From Pseudomonas cremoricolorata DSM 17059 = NBRC 16634 (GTDB taxonomy: Bacteria; Pseudomonadota; Gammaproteobacteria; Pseudomonadales; Pseudomonadaceae): a stretch of 64,000 nucleotides of DNA. How positions within the stretch are numbered: position 1 is the stretch's first letter; each line of letters begins with the position of its first letter. This document shows positions 17,855 through 26,727 of this stretch, piece by piece. The notes under the pieces were generated by a model. That model did no database searches and was not told the origin of the DNA. It saw nothing but the letters and a program-made list of their open reading frames with translations. The DNA is taken from NCBI RefSeq assembly GCF_000425745.1, contig NZ_AUEA01000008.1, forward strand, positions 1 to 64,000, read 5' to 3'. Made by a program: the position numbers and the translations under genes.

Positions 17855-17919
17855 GCGACGCCTGGGTGCAACCGTGTTGCCACGGTCGCGGTTCATAACA
17901 ACAAACACCAGGACACAAC

Positions 17920-19398
17920 ATGAGCAATCCAATCACGATCACCTTTGTGATCTACATCGCTGCAATGGTCCTTATCGGCTTTGCCGCCTACCGCGCGACC
18001 AACAACCTTTCCGACTACATTCTCGGCGGCCGCAGCCTCGGCAGCGTCGTGACGGCGTTGTCGGCAGGCGCTTCGGACATGAGCGGCTGGCTGCTCATGG
18101 GCTTGCCAGGCGCCATCTACATGTCGGGTCTCTCGGAGGCCTGGATCGCCATCGGCCTGACCGTCGGCGCCTACCTGAACTGGCTGTTCGTCGCCGGCCG
18201 GCTGCGTGTGCAGACCGAGCACAACGGCGATGCACTGACCCTGCCGGACTATTTCTCCAGCCGCTTCGAAGACCAAAGCGGTCTGCTGCGGATCATCTCG
18301 GCCGTGGTCATTCTGATTTTCTTCACCATCTACTGCGCCTCGGGCATCGTCGCCGGCGCGCGTCTGTTCGAAAGCACCTTCGGCATGTCGTACGAAACGG
18401 CGCTGTGGGCCGGGGCGGCGGCAACCATCGCCTACACCTTCGTGGGTGGTTTCCTGGCCGTGAGCTGGACCGATACCGTGCAGGCCTCGTTGATGATCTT
18501 CGCACTGATCCTCACGCCGATCTTCGTGGTGCTCGCCACCGGTGGCGTCGATACCGCATTTCTCGCCATCGAGGCGCAGAACCCTGCCAACTTCGACATG
18601 TTCAAGGGCGCTACCTTCATCGGCATCATCTCGCTGATGGGCTGGGGCCTGGGCTACTTCGGCCAGCCGCACATCCTGGCGCGCTTCATGGCCGCTGATT
18701 CGGTCAAGTCGATCGCCAGTGCCCGGCGCATCTCCATGACCTGGATGATCCTCTGCCTGGTCGGCACCTGTGCGGTGGGCTTCTTCGGCATCGCCTACTT
18801 CTCGGCCAACCCGGAAGTGGCCGGCCCTGTGAACGAAAACCACGAGCGGGTGTTCATCGAGCTGGCGAAGATCCTCTTCAATCCATGGGTTGCTGGTGTA
18901 CTGCTGTCGGCGATTCTCGCCGCAGTGATGAGCACCCTGAGCTGCCAGTTGCTGGTGTGCTCCAGCGCCCTGACCGAAGACTTCTACAAAGCCTTCCTGC
19001 GCAAGAACGCCTCGCAGCTTGAACTGGTGTGGGTCGGCCGCCTGATGGTGCTGGCCGTCGCGCTGGTCGCCATCGCCCTGGCCGCCAACCCCGACAACCG
19101 TGTGCTGGGCCTGGTCGCCTACGCCTGGGCCGGCTTCGGTGCTGCGTTCGGTCCGGTGGTGCTGCTGTCGGTGGTGTGGAAGGGCATGACCCGCAATGGC
19201 GCCCTGGCCGGCATCGTGGTCGGTGCGGTGACGGTGATCGTCTGGAAACAGATCGATCCGTGGGGCCTGTACGAGATCATTCCTGGCTTCCTGCTCGCTA
19301 CCCTGGCCATCGTACTGGTGAGCAAACTGGGCAGCCCGTCGCGCAGCATGGTCCAGCGTTTCGAAACGGCTGATGCTGCTTATCACGCCGACAAGTAA
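17920..19398 (+). CDS. putP: sodium/proline symporter
   Basis: Inner-membrane transporter of the solute:sodium symporter family that imports proline with Na+. The product has 492 residues and about 13 hydrophobic segments. Family hallmarks are ASDMSGWLLMGLPGAIY (first sodium-site helix region), NWLFVAGRLRV, and GWGLGYFGQPHILARFMA in the middle. ATG 17920 follows CACCAGGACACAAC, giving an AGGA site. It is divergent from putA and shares its control region, so uptake and breakdown of proline should be induced together. Confidence 0.96.
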   Translation: MSNPITITFVIYIAAMVLIGFAAYRATNNLSDYILGGRSLGSVVTALSAGASDMSGWLLMGLPGAIYMSGLSEAWIAIGLTVGAYLNWLFVAGRLRVQTEHNGDALTLPDYFSSRFEDQSGLLRIISAVVILIFFTIYCASGIVAGARLFESTFGMSYETALWAGAAATIAYTFVGGFLAVSWTDTVQASLMIFALILTPIFVVLATGGVDTAFLAIEAQNPANFDMFKGATFIGIISLMGWGLGYFGQPHILARFMAADSVKSIASARRISMTWMILCLVGTCAVGFFGIAYFSANPEVAGPVNENHERVFIELAKILFNPWVAGVLLSAILAAVMSTLSCQLLVCSSALTEDFYKAFLRKNASQLELVWVGRLMVLAVALVAIALAANPDNRVLGLVAYAWAGFGAAFGPVVLLSVVWKGMTRNGALAGIVVGAVTVIVWKQIDPWGLYEIIPGFLLATLAIVLVSKLGSPSRSMVQRFETADAAYHADK

Positions 19399-19509
19399 CT
19401 GACATGTCTGGCCGCTGGGCCCGCGACTGCGGGTTCATCGGCCAGGTGCGTCGCGCACCTGACTGCAACGATTCGACAGGGTAAACTTCCCGCCCGCGCA
19501 GGAGTTGCC

Positions 19510-20346
19510 ATGAACTATCGTCACGCCTTTCACGCCGGCAACCACGCCGACGTCCTCAAACACATCGTGCTCACCCGCCTCATCGCCCTGATGTCGCGCA
19601 AGGAGCAGCCGTTCGCCTACCTCGACACGCATGCCGGCCTGGGTCTGTATGACCTGCACGGCGACCAGGCGAGCCGCACCGGTGAATACCTCGAAGGCAT
19701 CGCCCGTCTGTGGGGACGCGATGACCTGCCCGCGATCACCGCCGATTACCTGCGTGTGGTCAAGCGCCTGAATGCCGATGGCGAGCTGCGCTATTACCCG
19801 GGTTCTCCGGAGCTGGCTCGGCGCCTGATGCGTCAGCAAGACCGCGCCCAGTTCAACGAGAAACACCCCGAAGACGGTCAGTTGCTCAAGGACAACATGA
19901 AGAAGGACCCGCGCGTGGCGGTCCATCTCGGTGAGGGCTGGCATGTGCCACGGGCCTTGCTGCCCGTGCCGGAAAAGCGCGCGATCATGCTCATCGACCC
20001 GCCGTTCGAGCAGGCCGATGAGCTCAAGCGCTGCACCCTGGCCATGAAGGAGGCCATCGGCCGCATGCGCCAGACCGTGGTCGCGATCTGGTACCCGATC
20101 AAGGATCAGCGCGCCCTGACCCGCTTCTACCAGGACCTCACCAGCACCGGTGCACCGAAGCTGCTGCGCGCAGAGTTGTATGTTCACCATCAGGACAGCC
20201 CGCAGGGCCTCAACGGCTCGGGCCTGGCCATCGCCAACCCGCCGTGGGGGCTGGAAGACGAGCTGCGCGAACTGCTGCCGTGGCTGGCCAAAGAGCTGGC
20301 GCAGACCGCCGGCAGCTACCGCCTCGACTGGCTCATCGCCGAGTGA
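19510..20346 (+). CDS. rlmJ: 23S rRNA (adenine(2030)-N6)-methyltransferase
   Basis: S-adenosylmethionine-dependent methyltransferase that modifies A2030 of 23S rRNA. The product has 278 residues, matching E. coli RlmJ (280). The N-terminus MNYRHAFHAGNHADVLKH is diagnostic of the family. The cofactor-binding strand FAYLDTHAGLGLYDL follows, and the catalytic motif DPPF is at residues 163-166. ATG 19510 is preceded by CAGGAGTTGCC. It appears to be a single-gene unit between putP and the lipopolysaccharide cluster. Confidence 0.95.
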   Translation: MNYRHAFHAGNHADVLKHIVLTRLIALMSRKEQPFAYLDTHAGLGLYDLHGDQASRTGEYLEGIARLWGRDDLPAITADYLRVVKRLNADGELRYYPGSPELARRLMRQQDRAQFNEKHPEDGQLLKDNMKKDPRVAVHLGEGWHVPRALLPVPEKRAIMLIDPPFEQADELKRCTLAMKEAIGRMRQTVVAIWYPIKDQRALTRFYQDLTSTGAPKLLRAELYVHHQDSPQGLNGSGLAIANPPWGLEDELRELLPWLAKELAQTAGSYRLDWLIAE

Positions 20347-20412
20347 GGCCGGGCCATCACCGCGCCCCCAGGCGGCGCGGCGGTGGTACATACGTACCTG
20401 TGTGCCTTGCGT

Positions 20413-20418
20413 TATAAT
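20413..20418 (+). promoter_or_regulatory. consensus -10 element before the lipopolysaccharide gene run
   Basis: A perfect TATAAT lies 70 bases upstream of the carbamoyltransferase start. No good -35 is found at 16-18 bases; instead a small dyad GGTAC-ATAC-GTACC (20385-20398) occupies that place, which could be a regulator site. It probably drives the run of seven plus-strand genes that follows. Confidence 0.45.
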
Positions 20419-20487
20419 CCCGCGCTTTAGCCGCCGTCAGCCCACCCGGCCCACGGCGCATCTTTACCGAATCAAGAGGCGAATCCC

Positions 20488-22245
20488 TTGGCATTGACGA
20501 TTCTTGGCCTGTCCGGCGCCCTTAGCCATGACCCTTCCGCGGCTCTGTACATCGACGGCAAACTGATTGCCGCCGCCGAAGAAGAACGCTTCGTGCGTGA
20601 CAAGCATGCGAAGAACCGCATGCCCTACGAGTCGGCGAAGTTCTGCCTGGAACAGGCCGGTATCAAACCTTCCGACGTCGATGTGGTGGCCATTCCCTTC
20701 GCCCCCATCAGCCTGTTCGGCAAGGCGCGCTGGCACTATGCCAAGCGCTACTGGTACGCCCCTGATCGTGCGCTCGACGCCATCCTCATGGGCAACCGTC
20801 GCTACAAGCGTTATCGCAAGAAGATCGTCTGGTGCCTGGAGCAACTGGGCTTCGATGCGAAAAAGGTCAAGATCGAGCCGGTCGAGCACCACCTGGCCCA
20901 TGCCTCCAGCGCCTACCACTGCTCAGGGTTCAAGGAAAAGACCGCGATCCTCGGCATCGACGGCAAGGGCGAGTACGCCACCACCTTCTTTGGCTATGGC
21001 GAGAACGGCAAGATCCACAAGATCAAAGAGTTCTTCGACCCCGATTCGCTGGGCGGGCTGTACGGCGCGATCACCGAGTTCCTCGGCTTCGAGATGCTCG
21101 ACGGCGAGTTCAAGGTCATGGGCATGGCGCCCTACGGCGATGCCAGCAAGTACGACTTCTCGCGCCTGGCCAGCTTTGAAAACGGCGAGCTGGTGATCAA
21201 CACCGAATACGCCAACGTCATTGGCCTGCGCCGCCATAAAGAGCAGGGCAAGGGCTTCTATTTCTCGCCCAAGCTGATCGAGTGGCTGGGCCCGAAACGC
21301 GAAGGCGATATCGCCGACGAGCCGTACATCCATTACGCCGCGAGCATGCAGGCGCTGTTCGAGAAGCTGGCGCTGCAGATGATCGACCACTACCTGGGCG
21401 ATACCCTGCGCGAAACCGGTAAGCTGGCCTTCGCCGGCGGCTGCGCGCTGAACGTCAAGCTCAACCAGAAGATCATCGCCCGCTCCGATGTGAAGGAACT
21501 GTTCGTCCAGCCGGCGTCCGGTGATGCCGGTACTGCGGTGGGCGCTGCGGCCTACGTGTCGCATGCCCGCGGCGTGCCGGTCGAGAAGATGGAGCACGTC
21601 TACCTCGGCCCTTCGTACTCCAACGAAGACGTCATCGCCGCCTGTGCGCGCCATCCCAACCAGCCTGCCTGGCGCAAGCTCGACGACATGCCGCGGCAGA
21701 TCGCGCAGATCATGGTCGACGGCAACCCGGTGGCCTGGTTCCAGGGCCGCATGGAGTTCGGTCCGCGTGCGCTGGGCGGGCGTTCGATCATCGGCTGCCC
21801 GAGCGTTGCCGGGGTGGCTGATCGCATCAACCACCAGATCAAGTTCCGCGAGCGCTGGAGACCGTTCTGCCCGTCGATGCTCGACACCGTCGCCCCGCAG
21901 ATGATCAAGATCGATCACCCGGCGCCGTTCATGACCTTCACCTTCGAGGTGGCCGAGGAGTGGAAGACTCGCGTGCCGGAAGTCGTCCACGAAGACGGCA
22001 CCTCGCGCGCGCAAGTGCTCAAGCGCGAATACAACCCGCGCTACTACGACATGATGAAGGCGCTGGAAGACCTCACCGGCAATGGCGTGTCGCTGAACAC
22101 CTCGCTCAACCGTCGCGGCGAGCCGATGATCTGCTCGCCCACCGACGCCTTGAACATGTTCTTCGGTTCTGACCTGCAGTACCTGATCATGGAAGACATC
22201 CTCGTGGTCAAGGACGGCGCCGCCGCGTATGACCAGCCACGCTGA
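20488..22245 (+). CDS. wapO: lipopolysaccharide core carbamoyltransferase
   Basis: Carbamoyltransferase of the NodU/CmcH/TobZ family, 585 residues. The N-terminal part has the Kae1-like ASKHA fold: ILGLSGALSHDPSAAL, the metal-binding HHLAHASSAYHCSG near residue 140, GIDGKGEYAT, and FAGGCALNVKLNQ. The C-terminal YrdC-like domain contains WFQGRMEFGPRALGGRSI (shown as WFQGRMEFGPRALG, GRSI). In P. aeruginosa the homologue next to wapH O-carbamoylates a core heptose. The start is TTG 20488 with AAGAGG upstream, and the first residues MALTILGLSG match the family start. It overlaps the next gene by 17 bases. The symbol is by position and family. Confidence 0.85.
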   Translation: MALTILGLSGALSHDPSAALYIDGKLIAAAEEERFVRDKHAKNRMPYESAKFCLEQAGIKPSDVDVVAIPFAPISLFGKARWHYAKRYWYAPDRALDAILMGNRRYKRYRKKIVWCLEQLGFDAKKVKIEPVEHHLAHASSAYHCSGFKEKTAILGIDGKGEYATTFFGYGENGKIHKIKEFFDPDSLGGLYGAITEFLGFEMLDGEFKVMGMAPYGDASKYDFSRLASFENGELVINTEYANVIGLRRHKEQGKGFYFSPKLIEWLGPKREGDIADEPYIHYAASMQALFEKLALQMIDHYLGDTLRETGKLAFAGGCALNVKLNQKIIARSDVKELFVQPASGDAGTAVGAAAYVSHARGVPVEKMEHVYLGPSYSNEDVIAACARHPNQPAWRKLDDMPRQIAQIMVDGNPVAWFQGRMEFGPRALGGRSIIGCPSVAGVADRINHQIKFRERWRPFCPSMLDTVAPQMIKIDHPAPFMTFTFEVAEEWKTRVPEVVHEDGTSRAQVLKREYNPRYYDMMKALEDLTGNGVSLNTSLNRRGEPMICSPTDALNMFFGSDLQYLIMEDILVVKDGAAAYDQPR

Positions 22246-23359
22246 GCGTCACGTCCTGCAGTTCTGCCATGGCTATGACGGGCCGTTCCTCGATTGCGCA
22301 CGCCAGTACGCAAGCCTGTTTCAGGGACGCGGCTATCGGGTCACCACGGTGTTTCTCACCGGCCGTGCCGACCCGGCCGTGGCAGCCGGCTGCGCTTCGG
22401 ACGAAGTGCTGTTTCTCGAGTTCAGCTCAAAGGCCGTGCGCGGCCTGAAGCTGGGCGCCATCGCGGCGCTGCGCAAGATCGCCGCGCAGCGCCGTTTCAG
22501 CTTCTGCATCGCCCACCGTTTCAAGCCGATCTACATCACCTTGCTGGCCACCCGCCTGCCGGTGATTGGCGTGCACCATGCCTTCGGTGACTACCAGCGC
22601 AAGGGCCGTCAGCTGTTCGCCAACCTGATGCGCAAGCGCCTGAGCCTGCTCGGTGTGTCCGATGCGGTACGTGACGACATGCGCCGCTGCCTGCCGAACT
22701 GGCCGGGCGAGCGCATCCAGACGCTGTACAACCGCATCGACGTCGAGGCGCTGCAGGGTGCATTGCTGCCGCAGGCCGCTGCGCGTCAGGCGTTGGGCCT
22801 CGACGCCCAGGCGTGGATCGTCGGCAACGTCGGACGCCTGCATCCCGACAAGGACCAGGCCACGTTGCTGCGCGGCTTCGCCCAGGCATTGCCTGACCTG
22901 CCAACGGGTGCGCGCCTGGCGATTCTCGGCAAGGGCCGGCTGCAAGAGCAGCTCAAGGCCCTGGCCGCTGAGCTGGGTATCGGCGAGCGGGTGGATTTCC
23001 TCGGCCAGGTCGTCGACGCCCGGCGTTACTTCCAGGCCTTCGACGCCTTTGCCCTGAGTTCCGATCACGAGCCGTTCGGCATGGTTCTGCTGGAGGCGAT
23101 GGTCGCCGGCGTGCCGCTGCTGGCCACTGCCTGTGGCGGTGCGCGCGAAGTGGTCGAGGGGGTAGGCGTGTTGTTCCCGCTGGGCAACGCTCAATTGCTC
23201 GGCCAAGGCCTGGTGCAGGTGTCGAGGCTCGATGCCGCGCAGCGTCAGGCGTGTGCCGAAGCGATGCTGCAGCGCCTTCATCAGCGCTTCTCTGACGCCG
23301 CGGTTGCTCAGGCCTTCTGGCAGTTGCCGCAGGTGCAGGCCCTGGAGGGTCAGCGCTGA
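22229..23359 (+). CDS. wapH: GT4 glycosyltransferase of the core oligosaccharide, WapH-like
   Basis: Cytoplasmic or peripheral-membrane GT-B glycosyltransferase of 376 residues. The C-terminal domain has the nucleotide-sugar pattern VGNVGRLHPDKDQATLLRGF and the E-x7-E motif in EPFGMVLLEAMVAGVPL. The N-terminal half carries the acceptor-binding domain. Gene order carbamoyltransferase-GT4-mig-14-deacetylase matches P. aeruginosa wapO-wapH-PA5003-dnpA, which is why WapH, a core glucosyltransferase there, is proposed. Its ATG lies inside the previous gene and its stop overlaps the ATG of the next, so translation is probably coupled. Confidence 0.82.
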   Translation: MTSHAERHVLQFCHGYDGPFLDCARQYASLFQGRGYRVTTVFLTGRADPAVAAGCASDEVLFLEFSSKAVRGLKLGAIAALRKIAAQRRFSFCIAHRFKPIYITLLATRLPVIGVHHAFGDYQRKGRQLFANLMRKRLSLLGVSDAVRDDMRRCLPNWPGERIQTLYNRIDVEALQGALLPQAAARQALGLDAQAWIVGNVGRLHPDKDQATLLRGFAQALPDLPTGARLAILGKGRLQEQLKALAAELGIGERVDFLGQVVDARRYFQAFDAFALSSDHEPFGMVLLEAMVAGVPLLATACGGAREVVEGVGVLFPLGNAQLLGQGLVQVSRLDAAQRQACAEAMLQRLHQRFSDAAVAQAFWQLPQVQALEGQR

Positions 23360-24255
23360 TGCTCAATTCTATTCAAGCGTGGCGCGAACGCGGCTGGACC
23401 TGCATCGACGCCGCCACCTACGCCGATGCCTGGCAGCGCTACGGTGGCAGCGTCGCCACCCACCCGCAGGTGGTGGCGCAACTGGCCGAGCTGGCGCAGA
23501 TCCCGGTGCGTTACCTGGGCTGGTATCAGCACGGCGAGCTGAAGGCGGCGATTCCCACTTGGGGGCGTCACCTGGCCCTGTCCAAGGACGTGCTCAAGCG
23601 CCACGGCAAGAAAGGCCTGTTCGACCTGGGCAATGCCGAAATCATCCTGCCGGCGGCTGCCGATGCCGCCGCGCCGTTGCGCCATGCCGCGCGCTATCTA
23701 TCGGAACTCAGCCACGGCCGTTTCACCGGCCTCAAGGCGCAGCCCGAGCAACTGGCCATGGCCCGCGCCCACGAAGACCTGTCGAAGAAATTCCGCTACA
23801 ACCAACGCCGTGAACTGCGCTTGCTGGAAGAGGCGGGCGGTGAAGTGCGGGCGATCCAGGATTACAGCTCGGCCGACATCGCCGCCATTTACTGCGACCT
23901 GTTCCAGCGCCGCTGGGGCTTTGCCGCTACCGGTGCGGCGCACATGGGTGAGGTCATCGAGCGGCTGCGCGAACTGCTGATCGGTTCGGTGCTGCTGCTC
24001 GACGGCAAGCCGATCGCCATCCAGCTGGTGTACCGGGTCGAGGCGCCGGAGTGGATCAGCGTCGAGTACGTCAACGGCGGCGTCGACCCTGAAACCAAGG
24101 CCTTCAGCCCTGGCAGCGTGCTCAGCTTCCTCAATACCCAGGCCGCCTGGGAAGACGCCCGGGCGCGCGGCAAGGCGCTGCGCTTTTCCTTCGGCCGCGC
24201 CGACCGCGAGTACAAGGAGCGCTGGTGCACGCCCGTCCCGGTGTTGCAGGCATGA
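23359..24255 (+). CDS. mig-14: Mig-14 family protein
   Basis: Predicted inner-membrane-associated or cytoplasmic protein of 298 residues in the Mig-14 family, linked in Salmonella and P. aeruginosa to resistance to antimicrobial peptides. No signal or membrane helix is evident. The C-terminal half, including LSKKFRYNQRRELRLLEEAGG, an acetyltransferase-like core and SVEYVNGGVDPETKAFSPGS, fits a GNAT-like transferase fold; this fold call is inference. ATG 23359 overlaps the preceding stop (TGATG), and its own stop overlaps the next start (ATGA), placing it firmly within the lipopolysaccharide operon. Confidence 0.85.
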   Translation: MLNSIQAWRERGWTCIDAATYADAWQRYGGSVATHPQVVAQLAELAQIPVRYLGWYQHGELKAAIPTWGRHLALSKDVLKRHGKKGLFDLGNAEIILPAAADAAAPLRHAARYLSELSHGRFTGLKAQPEQLAMARAHEDLSKKFRYNQRRELRLLEEAGGEVRAIQDYSSADIAAIYCDLFQRRWGFAATGAAHMGEVIERLRELLIGSVLLLDGKPIAIQLVYRVEAPEWISVEYVNGGVDPETKAFSPGSVLSFLNTQAAWEDARARGKALRFSFGRADREYKERWCTPVPVLQA

Positions 24256-25655
24256 GTCGCAAGCAGGCGTTGCTCAGGCGTCACCGACGCAACAAGCGGA
24301 TCGGCGTGCTGGTGATGGTGCTGCTGTTGCTGGTGCTCGGCATCTTCAGTTGGTGGTGGCTGCCGTTGCTGCTGCTGCCACTGGTCTGGGCCGGGCACGA
24401 GGCATGGTTCGCCGATCACCTGTTCTACGCACCCGATGAGGATTACGCCTACCGCTTCGGTGAGCAGAGCCGTAGCCACGTCCTCGATCTGCAGGGCGGC
24501 GTGCTGAGCGGTTGCAGCGAGTGCGGCGATGACGACACGCTGATTCTTCAGGTGCAGGTCAGGGCCAGTTGGCTCGGGCGCTTTCTCGACCCCAGTGTGG
24601 AGCTGTGGAGCGATTCGCGGCTCGACCGGCAGACCTTCGAGCGTGGCGTCGATGGTGTGCGTTTTATCAACCTCAGCGGGCTCGCCACGCCGCTGCGTGA
24701 AGGTCGGCTGCGCCTGAAGGGCCGTCACTGCCGTGTGCTGGGCGAACCACAGCTTTGGCTGACAGCGGCGGTGGAGCTGCGTCAGCGGCGGGTGATGGTC
24801 ATTGCACCCCATGCCGATGATGCCGAGCTGGCGGCTTTCGGGCTGTATAGCCAGGCAGAGGAGGCGTGGATAGTCACGCTCACGGCCGGTGAAATCGAAG
24901 CCGAGCATTACCAGCGGATGGGCCTGGGCCGGGCAGAGGCGGCGCAGCTCAAGGGGCGTTTGCGCGCCTGGGACAGCATCGCCGTGCCGCGCTGGGCCGG
25001 GGTCGATGAGGCGCGCTGCGTGCAACTGGGCTACTTCTGCCTGCAACTGCCCGCTATGCATGCCGAGCCGAGCCGCGGCGTGGGCTCGCGCGAAGCCGAG
25101 ATGGACGACACGCGCCTGTTCCGCCGCTTCAATGGCTTCAGCCTGCCCGGTGATGCCGATGGCGTGCCCAGCTGGCAGAACCTGGTGGCCGATCTGCGCG
25201 CGTTACTGGAAAAAGCCAGGCCGCAGGTGTTGGTCATGCCCCATCCGCAGCTTGATCCGCACCCCGATCACCACTATGGCCAGCTGGCGCTGCTCGAAGC
25301 GCTGCAAGGGCTGGCCTGGCAGCCCCAGACGCTGCTCTGCTACGCCAATCACCTGCACGACAACGACCGCTGGCCCATGGGCGACAGCGGTGATGGCGTG
25401 GCCTTGCCGCCGCAGATGCACGCCGAGCAGGCCTGGACGCCGTGCAGCCTGCAGCTCGACCTTGCAACCCAGCGCGACAAGGCCATGGCCTTGGGCATGA
25501 TGCACGACTTGCAACCGCCTGCACCGTTCAAGCGACGGCTGCGGCGGTTCCTGCAACGTTGGCTGGCGGGTCGCCGCGGGTCGCCTTATGGCGAGAACGA
25601 ATTCTTCCGCAAGGCGGTGCGGCGGCATGAACTGTTTTGGCGTCGCGACCTGTGA
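24252..25655 (+). CDS. dnpA: PIG-L family deacetylase, DnpA-like
   Basis: Membrane-anchored putative de-N-acetylase of 467 residues. A basic N-terminus is followed by hydrophobic stretches at about residues 16-50. The LmbE/PIG-L zinc motif APHADDAE is at 185-192, and the second metal motif HPDHH is at 337-341. The region before the catalytic domain (about 55-180) is specific to this Pseudomonas group. In P. aeruginosa DnpA affects fluoroquinolone tolerance of persister cells and is thought to act on a surface amino sugar. The start overlaps the mig-14 stop (ATGA). The substrate here is inferred to be a core sugar. Confidence 0.87.
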   Translation: MSRKQALLRRHRRNKRIGVLVMVLLLLVLGIFSWWWLPLLLLPLVWAGHEAWFADHLFYAPDEDYAYRFGEQSRSHVLDLQGGVLSGCSECGDDDTLILQVQVRASWLGRFLDPSVELWSDSRLDRQTFERGVDGVRFINLSGLATPLREGRLRLKGRHCRVLGEPQLWLTAAVELRQRRVMVIAPHADDAELAAFGLYSQAEEAWIVTLTAGEIEAEHYQRMGLGRAEAAQLKGRLRAWDSIAVPRWAGVDEARCVQLGYFCLQLPAMHAEPSRGVGSREAEMDDTRLFRRFNGFSLPGDADGVPSWQNLVADLRALLEKARPQVLVMPHPQLDPHPDHHYGQLALLEALQGLAWQPQTLLCYANHLHDNDRWPMGDSGDGVALPPQMHAEQAWTPCSLQLDLATQRDKAMALGMMHDLQPPAPFKRRLRRFLQRWLAGRRGSPYGENEFFRKAVRRHELFWRRDL

Positions 25656-25703
25656 GCGCGGCGGATGTCTGATCGAGCGAACGCCGAACGGCCAAGGAAT
25701 CCT

Positions 25704-26660
25704 ATGAAAGTCCTGTTTCTGGTGCAGAAAGAGCAGCGGGCGATTCTCGACCGCCTCTATGACGGTGTCGCGGCCCACTGCGACTGCGACCTGCGCTGGC
25801 TGAGCAGCGATGAACAACGCAACCTGCGGCGCTATTTCCGCCAGCAGGTGGACGTCAGCCGCTACGAGCGCATCGTATTGTTCCTGCGCTTCAAGCAGGA
25901 GATCCGTCAGGCCAGCTTCATCCGCACCTTGCCCAACCTGGTGATCCTCGAACACGACGCCTACCAGAACTACATTCCCTGCAAATACACCGGCAAATTC
26001 TCGGCGCATTATCGACATATGCCATGGGCACGGGTAATCAGTTCTGGCTTCATGGTCAGCCAGCGCCTGCGCGAGGAAGGCTTCGATGCGGTATTCGTGC
26101 CCAAGGGGTACGACCAGCAGCTGCTGACTGACCAGGGGCAGGCGCGGGACATCGAGCTGGCCTTCGTCGGCAGCACTCGCAGTGTCGCCTACAGCGGGCG
26201 CAAGGCGCTGCTCGACGAACTGGCCCAGGTCGAGCCACTGGTGGTGACCAAGACCAATTCCGGTGCCGATTACTGCAATACCCTCAATCGCATTCGTTTC
26301 TTCGTCAGTGCCGATGTCGGCATGGGCGAATACATGATCAAGAACTTCGAAGCCATGGCCTGTGGTTGCGTGTTGCTGGCCTTCGATCAGGGCAGCGCAG
26401 AGAACCAGGCGCTGGGGCTGGAGGACATGCGCAACGTGGTGCTGTACGACAGTATCCCGGTGTTGCAGGAAAAGCTTCGCACGTTGCGTGCAGACCCGGC
26501 GCTTGCGGCCAGCATTGCCGAACAAGGCCAGCGGCTGGCGCTCGGGCATTTCAGTTTTGCTCAGGTCGGGCGTAGCATCGTCGACCACATGACACCCCCG
26601 CTGCGGCCGCGCCCGCCGCTCGGCGCCTGGCAACGGCTGCGCCTGAAGCTGGGGTTTTGA
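25704..26660 (+). CDS. ssg: Ssg-like glycosyltransferase of cell-surface polysaccharide
   Basis: Predicted 318-residue glycosyltransferase-like protein. It starts MKVLFLVQKEQRAILDRLYD, a GT-B beta-alpha unit. The C-terminal part contains FVGSTRSVAYSGRKAL, DVGMGEYMIKNFEAMACGC and VLYDSIPVLQEKL, the pattern of a GT4-like donor domain. The equivalent P. aeruginosa position (PA5001) encodes Ssg, needed for normal O-polysaccharide, motility and phage sensitivity. ATG 25704 follows CCAAGGAATCCT; an earlier in-frame ATG at 25665 lacks a ribosome-binding site. It follows dnpA by 48 bases. Confidence 0.78.
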   Translation: MKVLFLVQKEQRAILDRLYDGVAAHCDCDLRWLSSDEQRNLRRYFRQQVDVSRYERIVLFLRFKQEIRQASFIRTLPNLVILEHDAYQNYIPCKYTGKFSAHYRHMPWARVISSGFMVSQRLREEGFDAVFVPKGYDQQLLTDQGQARDIELAFVGSTRSVAYSGRKALLDELAQVEPLVVTKTNSGADYCNTLNRIRFFVSADVGMGEYMIKNFEAMACGCVLLAFDQGSAENQALGLEDMRNVVLYDSIPVLQEKLRTLRADPALAASIAEQGQRLALGHFSFAQVGRSIVDHMTPPLRPRPPLGAWQRLRLKLGF

Positions 26661-26727
26661 AACTTTCCGTTTCCTGGCACAGGGATGGAGCCGAAACAGA
26701 TGACCGCCGTACAACGGAGGAAGCCCA

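Larger units (their letters stand above)
17567..17919. promoter_or_regulatory. divergent putA-putP control region with PutA operator array
   Basis: This 353-base gap contains seven exact GTTGCA/TGCAAC sites: 17636-17641, 17646-17651, 17666-17671, 17749-17754, 17802-17807, 17824-17829 and 17867-17872. All seven have an extra G on the 5' side of the GTTGCA strand or the matching GGTGCAAC form, giving a consensus GGTTGCAC. Enterobacterial PutA binds GTTGCA, and the PutA here has the matching ribbon-helix-helix domain, so these are very likely its operators. The first two are one helical turn apart. A separate 13-base dyad lies at 17686-17715. Confidence 0.8.
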
